From assembly GCA_947561395.2 (NCBI GenBank), contig OX387186.1, positions 3,316,835 through 3,380,834 of the forward strand: a DNA stretch of 64,000 nucleotides, given 5' to 3'. Position 1 is the first letter of the stretch. Every line of letters begins with the position of its first letter. Made by a program: the position numbers and the translations under genes. Shown piece by piece: positions 1-26,264 of this stretch. The notes beneath the pieces were generated by a model. It saw only the letters and a list, made by a program, of their open reading frames with translations. It was not told where the DNA came from and did not search any database. This DNA is from Buxus sempervirens (Eukaryota; Streptophyta; Magnoliopsida; Buxales; Buxaceae).

Positions 1-1
1 C

Positions 2-3489
<3,488 letters not shown>

Positions 3490-4860
3490 AGGATTTTCTG
3501 AATCAATGTGTTAAAATCAGAAATTGGTAAGTTGTTTCTTTCTTTTAATATCCACTTGTATTCTTAAAGGCTCTGCAGAAAACAAACTAAAGGATGTTAC
3601 TATATGATCTGTACATGTCTTTGATGTAAATATTTTTTGGGATGTTACCATATGATCTGTGCATTTCTTTGATGAAAATATTTTTTGGATTCATGCTGTT
3701 GATATAAAATTTATTATCATCATCTAACCATATTAATCCTTGCAAACGAGTAAGTAGAACCGAGAATGGCGACAGTCTTGTCCTCCCTCTTTAAGTATGC
3801 TATGTTTGGAAACCAGAAGTTATTCTGCAGACAAGTCTGGTTTGTAGTTGTACTGTTCCAACAACTACATACTCAAGAACTGAGGAGAATTGCCAATCAA
3901 TTTCCTCTTTCTAATTATCCCTAGAAAATCCCCTGATTATGAATCCATTAAAGATCATCAGACTTCTTGGACATGTAAGTGCAGTCACAATATGTTCTTT
4001 CTTTTCTTGCGGCTTGGAGCAATGGACTTCTATTTTGTGCTTGACGATTTTGAAAACAGAAATGATTATTCAAATTGTTTAAAATTCATGGGGAAAAAAA
4101 TGGGTTTCGGGCAGAAAGATCTGCAATTGAAGTTGATGCATTATCAAGCTGGAAGCGAATTTATTGATAAGTCAAATTACAGTAACACTGTAACACCTTC
4201 TTTCTAATTAGAATAGTTTTCAAAAAACGATTGATAAAATAGTAACAAGTCTGCAAGAAGGGATTCTGTCATAGAATTTAGAATCCATCCGAATTGGAGG
4301 GTCAAGTTAAGCATGCTGCTTGAGTCTGACATTCAAAATCAAATCGGGTCTAGGCTTAGGTACTCTTCTTAGTATCTAGGCCTTGGTCGGATTTGGAAGA
4401 AACATGGTACAAAGGTGTTGAACCGAGTTCGGATTCAGACACCAAAATCGGTTCTCTGAATCTTAAATTCTTACTCGTTTGCAAGCACCATGTTTGTTAT
4501 GGCAAGATTACCTAACTTCAATAAGCAAGTGACAAACAAGCAAATAAGGGAGACAATAAGGTACAAGTGAAAGGCCGTCCGTCGTCTCTGATGGAGTTTG
4601 CGGAGCCAGTCCGTTCTCTGTAACCGAGCATGAATCTATCCTGGAATTTATTATGCATGAAGCACCAGCATTACGGTTCCGGACAAACAGGAAGCAATAA
4701 TCAATTATTGTCGCTTTGGAGGACTACTTGAGCGAGGGATCTTCTTTGGAGTTCTATGTTCCATTCCCGAATTCTTCAATGTTTTCCCAATCAAAGCTCA
4801 TTTTATGTCATTTTAATGCAATCCAACTCTTAAACAATCTCTACATGTCTCTACTATACG
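3490..4860 (+). repeat. Duplicated 3' flank of receptor kinase copy 1
   Basis: This stretch is shared, with small differences, with 14066-15560 and in part with 21122-22430. It therefore belongs to the unit that was duplicated together with the gene. It starts with the 3' UTR and contains two related segments that read gatgttac(c/t)atatgatctg, near 3593 and 3640. I see no gene of its own; the open frames here are not conserved in length between the copies. Confidence 0.75.
3930..4030 (+). pseudogene. Relic of a receptor kinase exon 6 end and exon 7 start
   Basis: The text cttcttggacatgtaagtgc matches the last bases of exon 6 plus its donor site in the intact genes. About 40 bases later, gcttggag matches the first bases of exon 7. 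Both sit downstream of the intact gene and are followed by unrelated sequence, so this looks like a fragment of an older kinase copy. The same relic lies behind copies 2 and 3, so it predates the duplications. The match is short and the call is moderate. Confidence 0.45.
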
Positions 4861-5540
4861 AGCACTTAAGGATCTTGCACTCCACAATCGCATTAGAATC
4901 ATCTTTTAATACAAGTGGTCGAATAGCGGACGGCTGTCTTAGCTTGATAATGCTGAAGATGGTGGAATGCTGTGTTTGTTTGAACAACTGGCTGAAGGAA
5001 AAGAGCATAAAGCTCTGATATTGGGGAGTTGCTTCAGATTTCAAGAAATAATAACTCAAAATTAGTTTTAGATTTTGTAATATGAATTTAAAAGATTGCA
5101 AGTTTTTCTCTGGTGCGCTACAGACGGTGGTGTCGTGCTACCGCACAGGCTGGGATGGGGGTAAGTGGGTGTGGGCCCCCTATTGATACTCACATCCATC
5201 CGTCTGTTTTACTCTAATACCATAGAGTGGCACTAGAGGAAACGGTCTAGTTTCAACAGGGGTCCTTGGTGGTATCACGATACCATTGGTTTTAGGACTA
5301 GAGGAACTACATTCGTTGGGTTATACAGTTACAAATAACAATTCATTAAGATTCTCCAAGCCTACAGACTCTAATCTCGTACTTATACAATCTAGATCGT
5401 TTTCTTCATCAACGAAATTATTCTATTCCACCTTCTCGAAATAAAAGAACTTAAAGAAAATTAACGCAGCAATACATTTATATAAAATTCTACTTGAGAA
5501 CATTCAATGGAGATATAGAATGGGATTAATTTGATTGATA
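4861..5540. other. Spacer found only behind copy 1, no gene seen
   Basis: About 680 bases that replace a different 220-base segment at the same place behind copy 2 (15560-15782). Part of it is GC-richer than its surroundings (5110-5290). I found no coding region, terminal repeats or target duplication. It may be an insertion or simply the unit boundary of the tandem duplication. Confidence 0.5.
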
Positions 5541-6894
5541 GAATGAGATAAAGAGTATTTATTCATTCTCCATTGAATAAAAGACATACTCAATAATCAA
5601 CGTTCACATCACAATTAGCCACGAGCCTGAATCAAATTCATTTTGCCCTTTCATCTTCCACGTATATTTAATTTTGCTCTTGCGAACTTTGAACCGTGGA
5701 ATTCTCCTTCTTTGAAGCACCTTGTCTTACGTGTATTTCCGTCAGCACCCAATGATCTAACTATGTATTTAAAAAAAAAAAAAAAAGGGAAAAAAAATTA
5801 CAGAGTTATTTGAGAAAATAGCCCACGTTCATGCAATCTTCTCCGGTGCTGATGGGCCTTTGGTAATCTTCAATCCAATACTCATGCATTATCCAGCTCT
5901 TCGTAGAAAAAGAGTACCTTCTTCGTACCAGCAAAACCCCCTTGATTGGTTTTAGTGTCACCTATCGTTGCTTTCCAAAATCCCATATCCGCAATCATTC
6001 TATTTGGTCTTGACCCGTCGGGTCCTGGGCGTCAGGAAATAGCCCACGTTCTTTTCTGCAGAAGTTGGATGCTTTTAGATGGAGCATCCTATGATTAATG
6101 TTTTTCTAAGCAGGACCACACAAAACACTTATAAAAAGTAAAAAAACTATAAAGGTAGAACTCCACATGAAAACATCCCATTTTACTAGTAATAAACAAT
6201 TCAGGCCATCGAGAATATCTTCTTGACTAACTAAAGACGTTTTTGTAATATGTTACTCGGACAGCAAGATTTAAATTTTATTTGTGAGAAGGGATCGAAT
6301 TAGATGGCGGTAGGAAGCGGAGCAGTTAACGGTAGCTTCTAAGCCTGCTTTGTCCTTCACTGGAGCCATCTTAGTCAATCTTGAGACACCTATCGGTGCA
6401 GGCTTTGAATTTTAGGCTGGTCTAAACTGCACATCTTTTGACAACTGAAATTTCCAACCGAGTTAGCTGTGCATGACTTATGAAACAGAAGCATTGTGGT
6501 ACTCACCAGAAATTTGAGAACGAATAGTGATGATAATGTTGATTTCCAAAGGGGATCCTTCATCCATCTTCATTCCTGCCGTTGATTTGGTACAGTGATG
6601 ATAATAAATGTACGTATCACAATACAAGCATATACTGATGATGACATAGTTGCAGATTTTTATGGAAGGGAAAAAGACTGCTGGGGCTTATAGTCTGATG
6701 TTCGTTCATCTGTTGCTTTCTCCTAATTAAACTCTCCTCTATCTCATGGTGCTCGTTTATTTTCCCGTCACTCATGGTGTTTTATTGGAATTGATAGGAG
6801 ATTTGATAAGGTAGTTTGAATTTTCTGCCATGCGTCTCCCGTTACACACGGTGTCGAGCAACATATATGTGACGAGGAAGCATGAGAGAGATCA
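5541..6894 (+). promoter_or_regulatory. Upstream region of receptor kinase copy 2
   Basis: This region aligns with 15780-17357 upstream of copy 3, interrupted by small insertions and deletions, so it is the shared 5' flank and presumably contains the promoter. No convincing TATA box at a usual distance was found; acatatatgtg near 6861 lies only about 30 bases before the start codon. Poly-A stretches occur near 5770. The exact transcription start cannot be read from sequence alone. Confidence 0.5.
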
Positions 6895-14065
<7,171 letters not shown>

Positions 14066-15560
14066 AGGATTTTCTGAATCAATGTGTTAAAATCAGAAAT
14101 TTGTAAGTTGTTTCTTTCTTTTAATATCCACTTGTATTCTTAAAGGCTCTACAGAAAATAAACCGAAGGATGTTACTATATGATCTGTGCATGTCTTTGA
14201 TGTAAATATTTTTCGGATGTTACTATATGATCTGTGAATTTCTTTGATGAAAATATTTTTTGGATTCATGCTGTTGATATAAAATTTATTATAATTATCT
14301 AACCATATTAATCCTTGCAAAGGAGTAAGTAGGACCAGTTTTTTTATTGTTTCCGACTTAGATATGTGGTGATGAGAACAGAGAATGGCAACAGTCTTGG
14401 CCTCCCTCTTTAAGTATGCTATTTTTAGAAACCAGAAGTTATTCTGCAGACAAGTCTGGTTTGGAGTTGTACTGTTCCAACAACTACATACTCAAGAACT
14501 GAGGAGAATTGCCAATCAATTTCCTCTTTCTAATTATCCCCAGAAAAGCCCCTGATTATGAATCCATAAAAGATCATCAGACTTCTTGGACATGTAAGTG
14601 CAGTCACAATATGTTCTTTCTTTTCTCGTGGCTTGGAGCAATGGACTTCTATTTTGTGCTTGATGATTTTGAAAACAGAAATGATTATTCAAATTGTTTA
14701 AAATTCATGGGGAAAAAAAGGGCTTGAGGCAGAAAGATCTGCAATTGAAGTTGATGCATTATCAAGTTAGAAGCAATCTTGTATGTTGAATTATGTAACT
14801 GTATATGTATGGAATCTATTCTTCAAGTTCCTTCTCCTACATTCTGTTGTAACGAATTTATTAATAAGTCAAATTACGACAAACGATTGATAAAATAGGA
14901 ACAAGTCTGCAAGAAGGGATTCTGTCATAGAATTTAGAATCCATGAATTGGAGGGTCAAGTTAAGCATGCTGCTTGAGTCCGACGTTCAAAATCAAATCG
15001 GGACTAGGCTTAGGGACTCTTCTTAGTATCTAGGGCTTGGTCGGGTTTGGAAGAAACAGGGTACAAAGATGTTGAACTGAGTTCGGATTCAAACTTCAAA
15101 ATCGGTTATCTGAATCTTAAATTCTTACTTCGGCAGCATAATTTGTTGACATAATGACCGTCCACTCAATTTCCGTATCTTTTAAGTCGATTTCAGACGA
15201 ACACCGAAGGAGAAACAAGCACCATGTTTGTTATGGCAAGATTAACTAACTTCAATAAGCAAGTGACAAACAAGCAAATAAGAAGGGAGACAATAAGGTA
15301 CAAGTGAAAGGCCGTCCGTCGTCTCCACAAGGATGAATCTATCCTGGAATTTATTATGCATGAAGCACCAGCATTACGGTTCCGGACAAACAGGAAGCAA
15401 TAATCAATTAATTATTGTCGCTTTGGAGGACTACTTGAGCGAGGGATCTTCTTTGGAGTTATATGTTCCATTCCCGAATTCTTCAATGTTTTCCCAATAA
15501 AGCTCATTTTATGTCATTTTAATGCAATTCAACTCTTAAACAATCTCTACATGCCTCTAC
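14066..15560 (+). repeat. Duplicated 3' flank of receptor kinase copy 2
   Basis: Corresponds to 3490-4860 behind copy 1 and to 21122-22430 behind copy 3. It begins with the 3' UTR and includes the same small kinase exon relic (14550-14640). Insertions and deletions of tens of bases separate the three versions, for example an extra stretch at about 14330-14380. No independent gene is supported. Confidence 0.75.
14550..14640 (+). pseudogene. Relic of a receptor kinase exon 6/7 junction behind copy 2
   Basis: Same relic as at 3930: acttcttggacatgtaagtg followed by gcttggag. It has no open connection to other kinase exons. Confidence 0.45.
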
Positions 15561-15714
15561 CTTATAAATTGACACTAGATTAGCCATCCAAGATTTGATT
15601 AAGCAAGTCGTCGTCTTCTTCTCGCCAGTCGCAACTTTAGACAATTTTTATGGTACCAGTTGTTCGATTCAATTTCCTGCGGTGGTCCCCAGGCAAAATA
15701 GACCTCACTTTGAA

Positions 15715-15787
15715 TTTTCTGCGATGCTTCTCCTGTTACACACGGCGTTGAAAAACATATATCTGATGGGAAAGCATGAGAGAATGA
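15715..15787 (+). pseudogene. Promoter/leader relic of a fourth receptor kinase copy, coding part absent
   Basis: The order gaattttctgcgatgc, ctcctgttacacacgg, aaaacatatat and aaagcatgagaga matches the 75 bases just before the start codon of copies 2 and 3. The match stops at the place where the start codon should be, and the sequence passes directly into gaatgagataaagagta, which belongs to the shared upstream flank. This is a recombination or deletion scar from the history of the tandem array. Confidence 0.65.
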
Positions 15788-17357
15788 GATAAAGAGTATT
15801 TATTCTAATGTGTTGCTTCCAAGGAGCTGTCTAATTCTAACATCAAACAGATTGGGATTCATGAAACGCAGATATTTTGGCCGAGTTCCATTTCCTACAA
15901 ATGGACTAAATATTATGCATGGTTTGCTGTAACGTTCATTTTGCCCTTTCATCTTCCACATATATTTAATTTTGCTCTTGCGAACTTTGAACCGTGGAAT
16001 TATCCTTCTTTGAAGCACCTTGTCTTAGGTGTATTTCCGTCAGCACCCAATCATCTAACTATAACTATGTATATTTAAAAAAAAAAATTACAGAGTTATA
16101 TGAGAAAATAGCCCACGTTCATGCAATCTTCTCCGGTGCTGAAGGGCCTTTGGTAATCTTCAATCCGATACTCATGCATTATCCAACTCTTCGTAGAAAA
16201 AGAGTACCTTCTTTGTACCAACAAAACCCCCTTATTGGTTTTAGTGTCACCTATCGTTGCTTTCCAGAATCCCTTATCCGCAATCATTCGATTTGGTCTT
16301 GACCCGTTTTGATACCGTCGGGTCCTGGGCGTCAGGAAAGAGCCCACGTTCTCTTCAGCAGAAGTTGGATGCTTTTAGATGGAGTATACTATGATAAGTA
16401 TTTTTCTAAGCAGGTCCACACAAAACACTTATAAAAAATAAAAAACTATAGACGTGGGATGCTCCACATGAAAACATCCCATTTTACTAGCAATAAACAA
16501 TTCAGGCGATCGAGAATATCTTCTTGACTAACTAAAGACGTTTTTGTAATGTATTACTCGGACAGCAAGATTTAAATTTTATTTGTGAGAAGGGATCGAA
16601 TTAGATGGTGGTAGGAAGTGGAGCAATTAACGGTAGATCCTAAGGCCCACTTTGTCCTTCCTGGAGCCATTTGTCAATCTTGAGACAACTATCGGTGCAG
16701 GCTTTGAATTTTAGGCTGGTCTAAACTGCACGTGTTTTGACAACTGAAATTTCCAACCGAGTTAGCTGTGCATGAGTTAGGACGGAATGTGGACTATATA
16801 TCCTCTATCTACAGCATTGAAGGAGTGCCCTTGGGTCCTACACAAAAAAAACCTAAAGACCAAGAAAAATGAATCAACCATAAGTGAACGGTATTCTATA
16901 CATGCGGCAAATAATAATATCGTAGATTGAGGCTGCACAGTCCTTCATCCGGAGTTTTACGAAACAGAAGCAGTGTGTTCCTCACCTGAAAATTGAGAAA
17001 GAATAGTGATGATAATGCTGATTTCCAAAGGGGATCCTTCATCCATCTTCATTCCTTTTTTTTTTTGGTAATGTTCATCCATCTTCATTCCTGTCGTTGA
17101 TTTGGTACAGTGATGATAATAAATGTACGTAGCACAATACAAGCATATAGTCTAATGTTCGGTTCATCTGTTGCTTTCTCCTAATTAAACTCTCCTCTAT
17201 CTCATGGTGCTCGTTTATTTTCCCGTCACTCTTGATGTTTTGTTTGAGAGTCGGAGACTTCGTAAGGTCGTTTGAATTTTCTGCAATGCCTCTCCCGTTA
17301 CACACGTTGTCGAGCTACATATATGTAATATGTGATGAGGAAGCATGAGAGAGATCA
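15788..17357 (+). promoter_or_regulatory. Upstream region of receptor kinase copy 3
   Basis: Homologous to 5541-6894 before copy 2. It has extra material at about 15815-15935 and 16780-16960, and a short direct duplication of ttcatccatcttcattcc around a T-run at 17035-17095. It should contain the promoter, but no specific element can be assigned by eye. As in copy 2, acatatatgta lies within about 45 bases of the start codon. Confidence 0.5.
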
Positions 17358-21121
<3,764 letters not shown>

Positions 21122-22620
21122 AGGATTTTCTGAATCAATGTGTTAAAATCAGAAATTTCTAAGTTGTTTCTTTCTTTTAATATCCACTTGTATTCTTAAA
21201 GGCTCTGCAGAAAACAAACTGAAGGATGTTACTATATGATCTGTACATGTCTTTGATGTAAATATTTTTTGGGATGTTACCATATGATCTGTGCATTTCT
21301 TTGATGAAAATATTTTTTGGATTCATGCTGTTGATAGAAAATTTATTATAATCATCTAACCATATTAATCCTTGCAAACGAGCAAGTAGAACCGAGAATG
21401 GCGACAGTCTTGTCCTCCCTCTTTAAGTATGCTATTTTTGGAAACCAGAAGTTATTCTGCAGACAAGTCTGGTTTGTAGTTGTACTGTTCCAACAACTAC
21501 ATACTCAAGAACTTAGGAGAATTGCCAATCAATTTCCTCTTTCTAATTATCCCTAGAAAATTTCCTGATTATGAATCCATTAAAGATCATCAGACTTCTT
21601 GGACATGTAAGTGCAGTCACAATATGTTCTTTCTTTTCTTGCGGCTTGGAGCAATGGACTTCTATTTTGTGCTTGATGATTTTGAAAACAGAAATGATTA
21701 TTCAAATTGTTTAAAATTCATGGGGAAAAAAATGGGTTTGAGGCAGAAAGATCTGCAATTGAAGTTGATGCATTATCAAGTTGGAAGCAATCTTGTATGT
21801 CGAATTATACAACTGTTTATGTATGGAATCTATTCTTCAAGTTCCTTCTCCTACATTCTTTTGTAGCGAATTTATTAATAAGTCAAATTACAATAACACC
21901 TTCTTTCTTCTTAAAATAACAACTTAATTTAAGCCTCTAAGTTTTCAACAAAAAGGGATTCTGTCATAGAATTTAGAATCCATCCTAATAGAAGGGTCAA
22001 GCTAGACATGCTGCTTGAGTCTGACATTCAAAATCAAATCGGGTCTAGGCTTAGGGACTCTTCTTAGTATCTAGGGCTTGGTCGGGTTTGGAAGAAACAG
22101 GGTACAAAGATGTTGAACTGAGTTCGGATTCAGACTTCAAAATCGGTTCTCTGAATCTTAAATTCTTACTTCGGCAGCATAATTTGACATAATGACCGTC
22201 CACTCAATTTCCGAATCTTTTAAGTCAATTTCAGACAAACACCAAACAAGCACCATGTTTGTTATGGCAAGATTAACTAACTTCAAGTCTTCAATAAGCA
22301 AGTGACAAACAAGCAAATAAGAATGGCGTTCGTCGTCTCTGATGCAGTTTGCGGAGCCAGTCCGTCCTCTGTAACCGAGGGTGAATCTATCCTGGAATTT
22401 ATCATGCATGAAGCACCAGTGGATATTAAAAGATCCTACCAAAAAAGGGATATTAGACGAGTCCTACAGCCTGAACTCGTGTCCTTGCTGTAATCGCCTA
22501 TTCTCTCTGATCGCGTCCCTTCCTCGTCAATTTTCTTGCTTTGACGGTTATGTCCCCATGGAGCGGCTAAGACAGCCATGTTTCATCCGCTGCTCCATTA
22601 GTGCTTAACTATTTGGACCA
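21122..22620 (+). repeat. Duplicated 3' flank of receptor kinase copy 3, end of the tandem array
   Basis: Matches the flanks behind copies 1 and 2 up to about 22430 (gaatctatcctggaatttat, catgcatgaagcacca), including the kinase exon relic at about 21580-21670. After that the sequence is single-copy in this window. This marks the right boundary of the duplicated unit. No separate gene is supported. Confidence 0.7.
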
Positions 22621-22642
22621 ATTTTTTATTATGCGTTAAAAT

Positions 22643-22908
22643 GCCTTAAACCAAAATTTTTAGACTGAGATCATCTACTATTGAACTCATAAAAGAGTTC
22701 AATTATAATTTATTGTTGCTTACCACCTAGGCAAGTAACACCTTTTAAAAAGTGTAAAAAAAAATTTTTGAGACCTTTTCTGTCTCTTGTATAAAAAATT
22801 TTTGTACTTTTTGAAAGGTATTACTTGCCTAGGTAGCATGCGACAATCAATTAAAAAAATTGATGATCTAAATCAAAAATTTTAATGGGTTAAACGCCTT
22901 AAACCAAA
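22643..22908. mobile_element. Fold-back MITE-like element
   Basis: Two halves are inverted copies: ccacctaggcaagtaacacc on the left answers ggtattacttgcctaggtag on the right, and gatcatc near 22670 answers gatgatc near 22863. The centre is about 22778. The 13-base word gccttaaaccaaa stands at both outer ends (22643-22655 and 22896-22908) and may be a target duplication. About 240 bp between them, no coding. A MITE of the Mutator kind would fit the long duplication, but the class is uncertain. Confidence 0.65.
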
Positions 22909-24287
22909 TTGATAAGTATGTTACGGTCCAATTGGTTCTAGATCAGGCACCATGGCCTCTGTACGAGGGACTGGTCTATCCTCCAGTTAAGGAGACTTGA
23001 GAGTGACAACATTAATGGAAATGATGGCGTGGCGGTCAAAAGCAGAAACCGTCATGGTGATAGGGTTACCACGTCATCGGTGATAGGCGTTTCATGCTTC
23101 ATTGGGACAGGTTACCAAAAAAAAAAACGAATGCTTCAGTGGGACCAGACGAAACGCTCTCCATTTTGGACGGCCACGTTTGACAATGGCACATACCCTA
23201 CAACCAATCCACCCCTTTAATATTGTAGATTTAAATAATAGTCTACAATTGTCTTGTTTTAGTAGGGTTTGAAACTTGCTATTAAATCAATTAACCTCTT
23301 CGACTCCGTCAAGTTACAGGAATATCGAAACATGTCCGACTTGCTTCACAAGGCTCAAATTGCACTATGACATTTGACTTTTAGCCCCAGATGCAGCAAT
23401 ACAACTCATACACTATTCATGGGTTTGATCATATTTATTTATTAGTTTATATATGCAGATATATCGGAAGTAGAAAATGGAATGAACCGCAAGCATTTTT
23501 GCTTTTTTGTTCTTTTCTTCAATTTTTAGTTAACTTCTAACTCTTCCCAACATTTAAAACAAAAACAAAAAAAACTTATTATATCTACCAACCGGGTGAA
23601 TAAAGAGCAAAGAGATGTACACGGATGGTAAAGTAAGAGGTGGAAGGAACCTTTGAAACTACCCAAGTTTTAAAGGAATTTAGATTCATTATGACATAAC
23701 CTTTTATTAATAGAGTTTAACAATAAAGAATAAGGACATTTTAGAAAAATCGATCATAATAATTGACACGTTTTCCAAGAGAGCACTTTCCTTTATATGT
23801 AATATATATATATATACATAACGAGAGGCATCTCCTTGGGAAGCGTGCCAACCATAATGTGCGACTTTCCCAAAAAGCCCTTACATATCATTGTTAAAAT
23901 TCTTTAATAAAAGGGGGAATAATAGTCATAATTGCTTTAATTTGTTTAAAACTTAAGCAATTGTAAAACTATTTCCTTGTGCCTCTTCCCTTAATGTCCA
24001 TTTCCATAGAGAGGAGGGGGATGAAGATTTATATCCAACATATACAATAAAAATAGTAAAATTAAAAGATAGAAAAAGACAAGAAAAGAAAAACCGCCAC
24101 TAAATAATATTATACGATAAGGGTTTTCGGAATTATACTAGTTTTTCACATATGAAGCTGCCATAAATCAAGCAATTGACATCCATTGACAATAACTGCC
24201 AACGTAGTAATTATGCATACACAATTTTTCCTATTCATCTTCAGTCACGCAAACCCACTAAGAACCCCAGAATGCTGAGGTTGTTAC
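22909..24287. other. Gene-free AT-rich stretch
   Basis: No coding region with recognisable features. A (TA) run lies near 23803-23815. Short open frames are not supported by any motif or splice context. Confidence 0.5.
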
Positions 24288-24299
24288 TTGCAATCAAGG

Positions 24300-24475
24300 T
24301 TTAAAAACTTGGTATCAGGTTTGGATATCGAGTTGTATCAGCTGATACTTCTCATTATCGGCCAATACTTCCAAAAAAAACCCCAGTATAGGGCCAATAC
24401 TCGGTATCCCCTCAAGCCGATACTGAGTCATATTGGCCAATACTTCTCAAAAATAATACCGAGGATTGAAGAATA
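24300..24475 (+). repeat. Degenerate repeats of the word GGCCAATACTT
   Basis: The words cggccaatacttccaaaa, gggccaatactcggtatc and tggccaatacttctcaaaa follow each other, mixed with cgatact and ctgatactt. They form a loose repeat of about 45-65 bases. Similar gatac/ggcc repeats are familiar in plant intergenic DNA. No function is suggested. Confidence 0.55.
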
Positions 24476-24904
24476 ACTGTACAAAAACATAAGTCTCTAA
24501 AGCTCTGCAGGTCATTAGTCATGGCACGCAGCCTTACCCTGTGAGCCCACAACATAATATTAATGTCTATTTAACTGAACAACCATGCAAACAAAACAAA
24601 CTAGTTTGATTGACTTGGGGTTATTCAAACTCATGCAGGTTGACTGAAACCATTTCTTTCTCCCTGGTAGAGCAGTTGAACTTAAATCAGAAATACTGAG
24701 AAAAGAATATTGTAGCGTGCCTCATCAATCTTAGCTGCTTACATATTCATTTTGAAATATCAAGAAACAGTAAAGTGTAATATCAATTCAGACTATTCAG
24801 TTTACGGAGTATTAGCACTTTAGAATCCAGTCTTAAACAAAATACTAGCCCTGGCCTCATGGATGTATTTGCTGATGAGTCTCCACAAACTAGTACCAAA
24901 GGGA
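24476..24904. other. Gene-free stretch before the LINE
   Basis: AT-rich sequence, no gene and no poly-T LINE tail recognised, so the 3' end of the neighbouring minus-strand LINE appears lost. Confidence 0.4.
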
Positions 24905-24908
24905 ATAG

Positions 24909-25500
24909 TCAACTTCTAAGGAAACTAATCTCCCATTTCTGACCACATTCTGATTTGATTAAAGTGTGCCAAAGGCTAAAGGCTTCCTTAAGAAACCTCC
25001 AAATCCTTTTGGCCAGCAATGCCTTATTGAAGAGGAGCATATACCTAATTCCTAGACAGCCACGCTCATGAGCCGTACAAACTTCGTCCCATTTCATCAA
25101 ATGACACTTATGCACTTCTTCGTTACCCTGCCAAAGGAATTCACGTTGCAATCGCACTAAACTCTCTGCTACAAAGAGGATAGAATCTGAAGGGAGAGAG
25201 AGGAAAGATGGCAGGCTAGCTAAATAACTCTTAATAAGGGTCAATTTCCCTCCTCCAGATAAAATCGAACCTTTCCATGCTGCAAGTTTCTTCTCCGCTT
25301 GTGAGACTATGGGCTCCCACACTGAAGTTGACCTATAGGAGGCACCAATTGGAATACTGAGATAAAAGTGCGGAGCTGGCCCGCTTTGCAACCAAGTATA
25401 TAGCAATAATTTTTTGCATCAAATCCCCGACGCATCCCAAATACTTCAGTTTTCTGAAGATTAACTGTCAGACTTGAAACAGCCTCAAAACATAATAAAT
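24909..25500 (-). pseudogene. LINE reverse transcriptase, C-terminal part
   Basis: The open frame 25406-24909 contains FYLSIPIGASYRS, EKKLAAWKG, LSGGGKLTLIKS and FLWQG, the usual order behind the RT palm of plant L1 elements. Bases 25407-25500 continue it in another frame (SLTVNLQKTEVFG-like). It is cut by the inverted-repeat element on its upstream side. Confidence 0.85.
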
Positions 25501-25530
25501 TGACTTGAGAATTATGAGCAGCTGACTAAA

Positions 25531-26264
25531 GCTGCGTTTGGCATTGCATTTTGCTTATTTCTTCAAAAAGAAAGAAAAGCAATTAGATTGCTTTTGCTTC
25601 TATGAAGATCTTTTTATGAAGCAAAACCGTTATGGTCACATATGCTTTTGCTGAAAAAAGCAAAAAAGCATGTTTGGCACTATCAAAAGCATAAAAATTG
25701 CTTCTTGGCTAATATTATGACAAAATGTACTATTATGGTAAGGGTGGGTGGTAGTGGTGGATATATGGTGAATGGTACCAGTGATGGTGGTAATGGTGGT
25801 GGGTTAATGGTGATGATAGTGGTGGTGGTGGCTGTGTCCTAGTGGGTGGCAATGATGATGGTTGTAGGGGTGGTATGTGTGCGGTGATAATCATGGTAGG
25901 GCAATGGGGGTGGTAGGTGTTACTGGTATAGGTGGATGGTGCTGAGGATAGTTGTGGTGGGTGATAAGTGGTACTAATGATGGTGCCCATGGCGGGAAGG
26001 GGGATGGTGGTGGATGGAGGTGGTGGTGGTAGGTGGTTTTATAGTGGTGGTTGGTAATGGTAGTTAGTGGCAGTAGTGGTGAGAATAGGTTGTTGGTACT
26101 AGATTAGTAACAAGCAAAAGAAGCAAAAAATAAAAAATGACCAGCAAAAAAATTTTGGTTATCAAGAAAAGCAAGTGGTAACCAAACATGCTTATTGCTT
26201 CACAAAGCATGATTTTGCTTAAATAAGAAAAAAATCAAAAGCAAAAAGCAATGCAAAACGCAGC
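25531..26264. mobile_element. 734 bp terminal-inverted-repeat element inside the LINE
   Basis: Left end GCTGCGTTTGGCATTGCATT and right end ...AATGCAAAACGCAGC are inverted copies. CTAAA flanks both ends (25526-25530, 26265-26269) and the LINE reading order resumes on both sides, so it is an insertion. It has no transposase. The core is simple GGT-rich repeat. The superfamily is unclear; a non-autonomous DNA transposon is the best description. Confidence 0.8.
25741..26090 (+). repeat. GGT/GGTGAT-rich simple repeat
   Basis: About 350 bases of imperfect ggtggtgg, gatggtgg and gtagtggtgg words with almost no C on this strand. It forms the core of the inverted-repeat element. The His/Pro/Tyr-rich reading on the other strand follows from the repeat and is not a gene. 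Confidence 0.85.

Noticed and set aside
22302..22493. Small gene behind copy 3
   Set aside because: The same region behind copies 1 and 2 has small deletions that break the frame, and no motif is visible.
25733..25990. His/Pro/Tyr-rich minus-strand frame of 85 codons
   Set aside because: It is the reverse of a GGT simple repeat inside a transposon.
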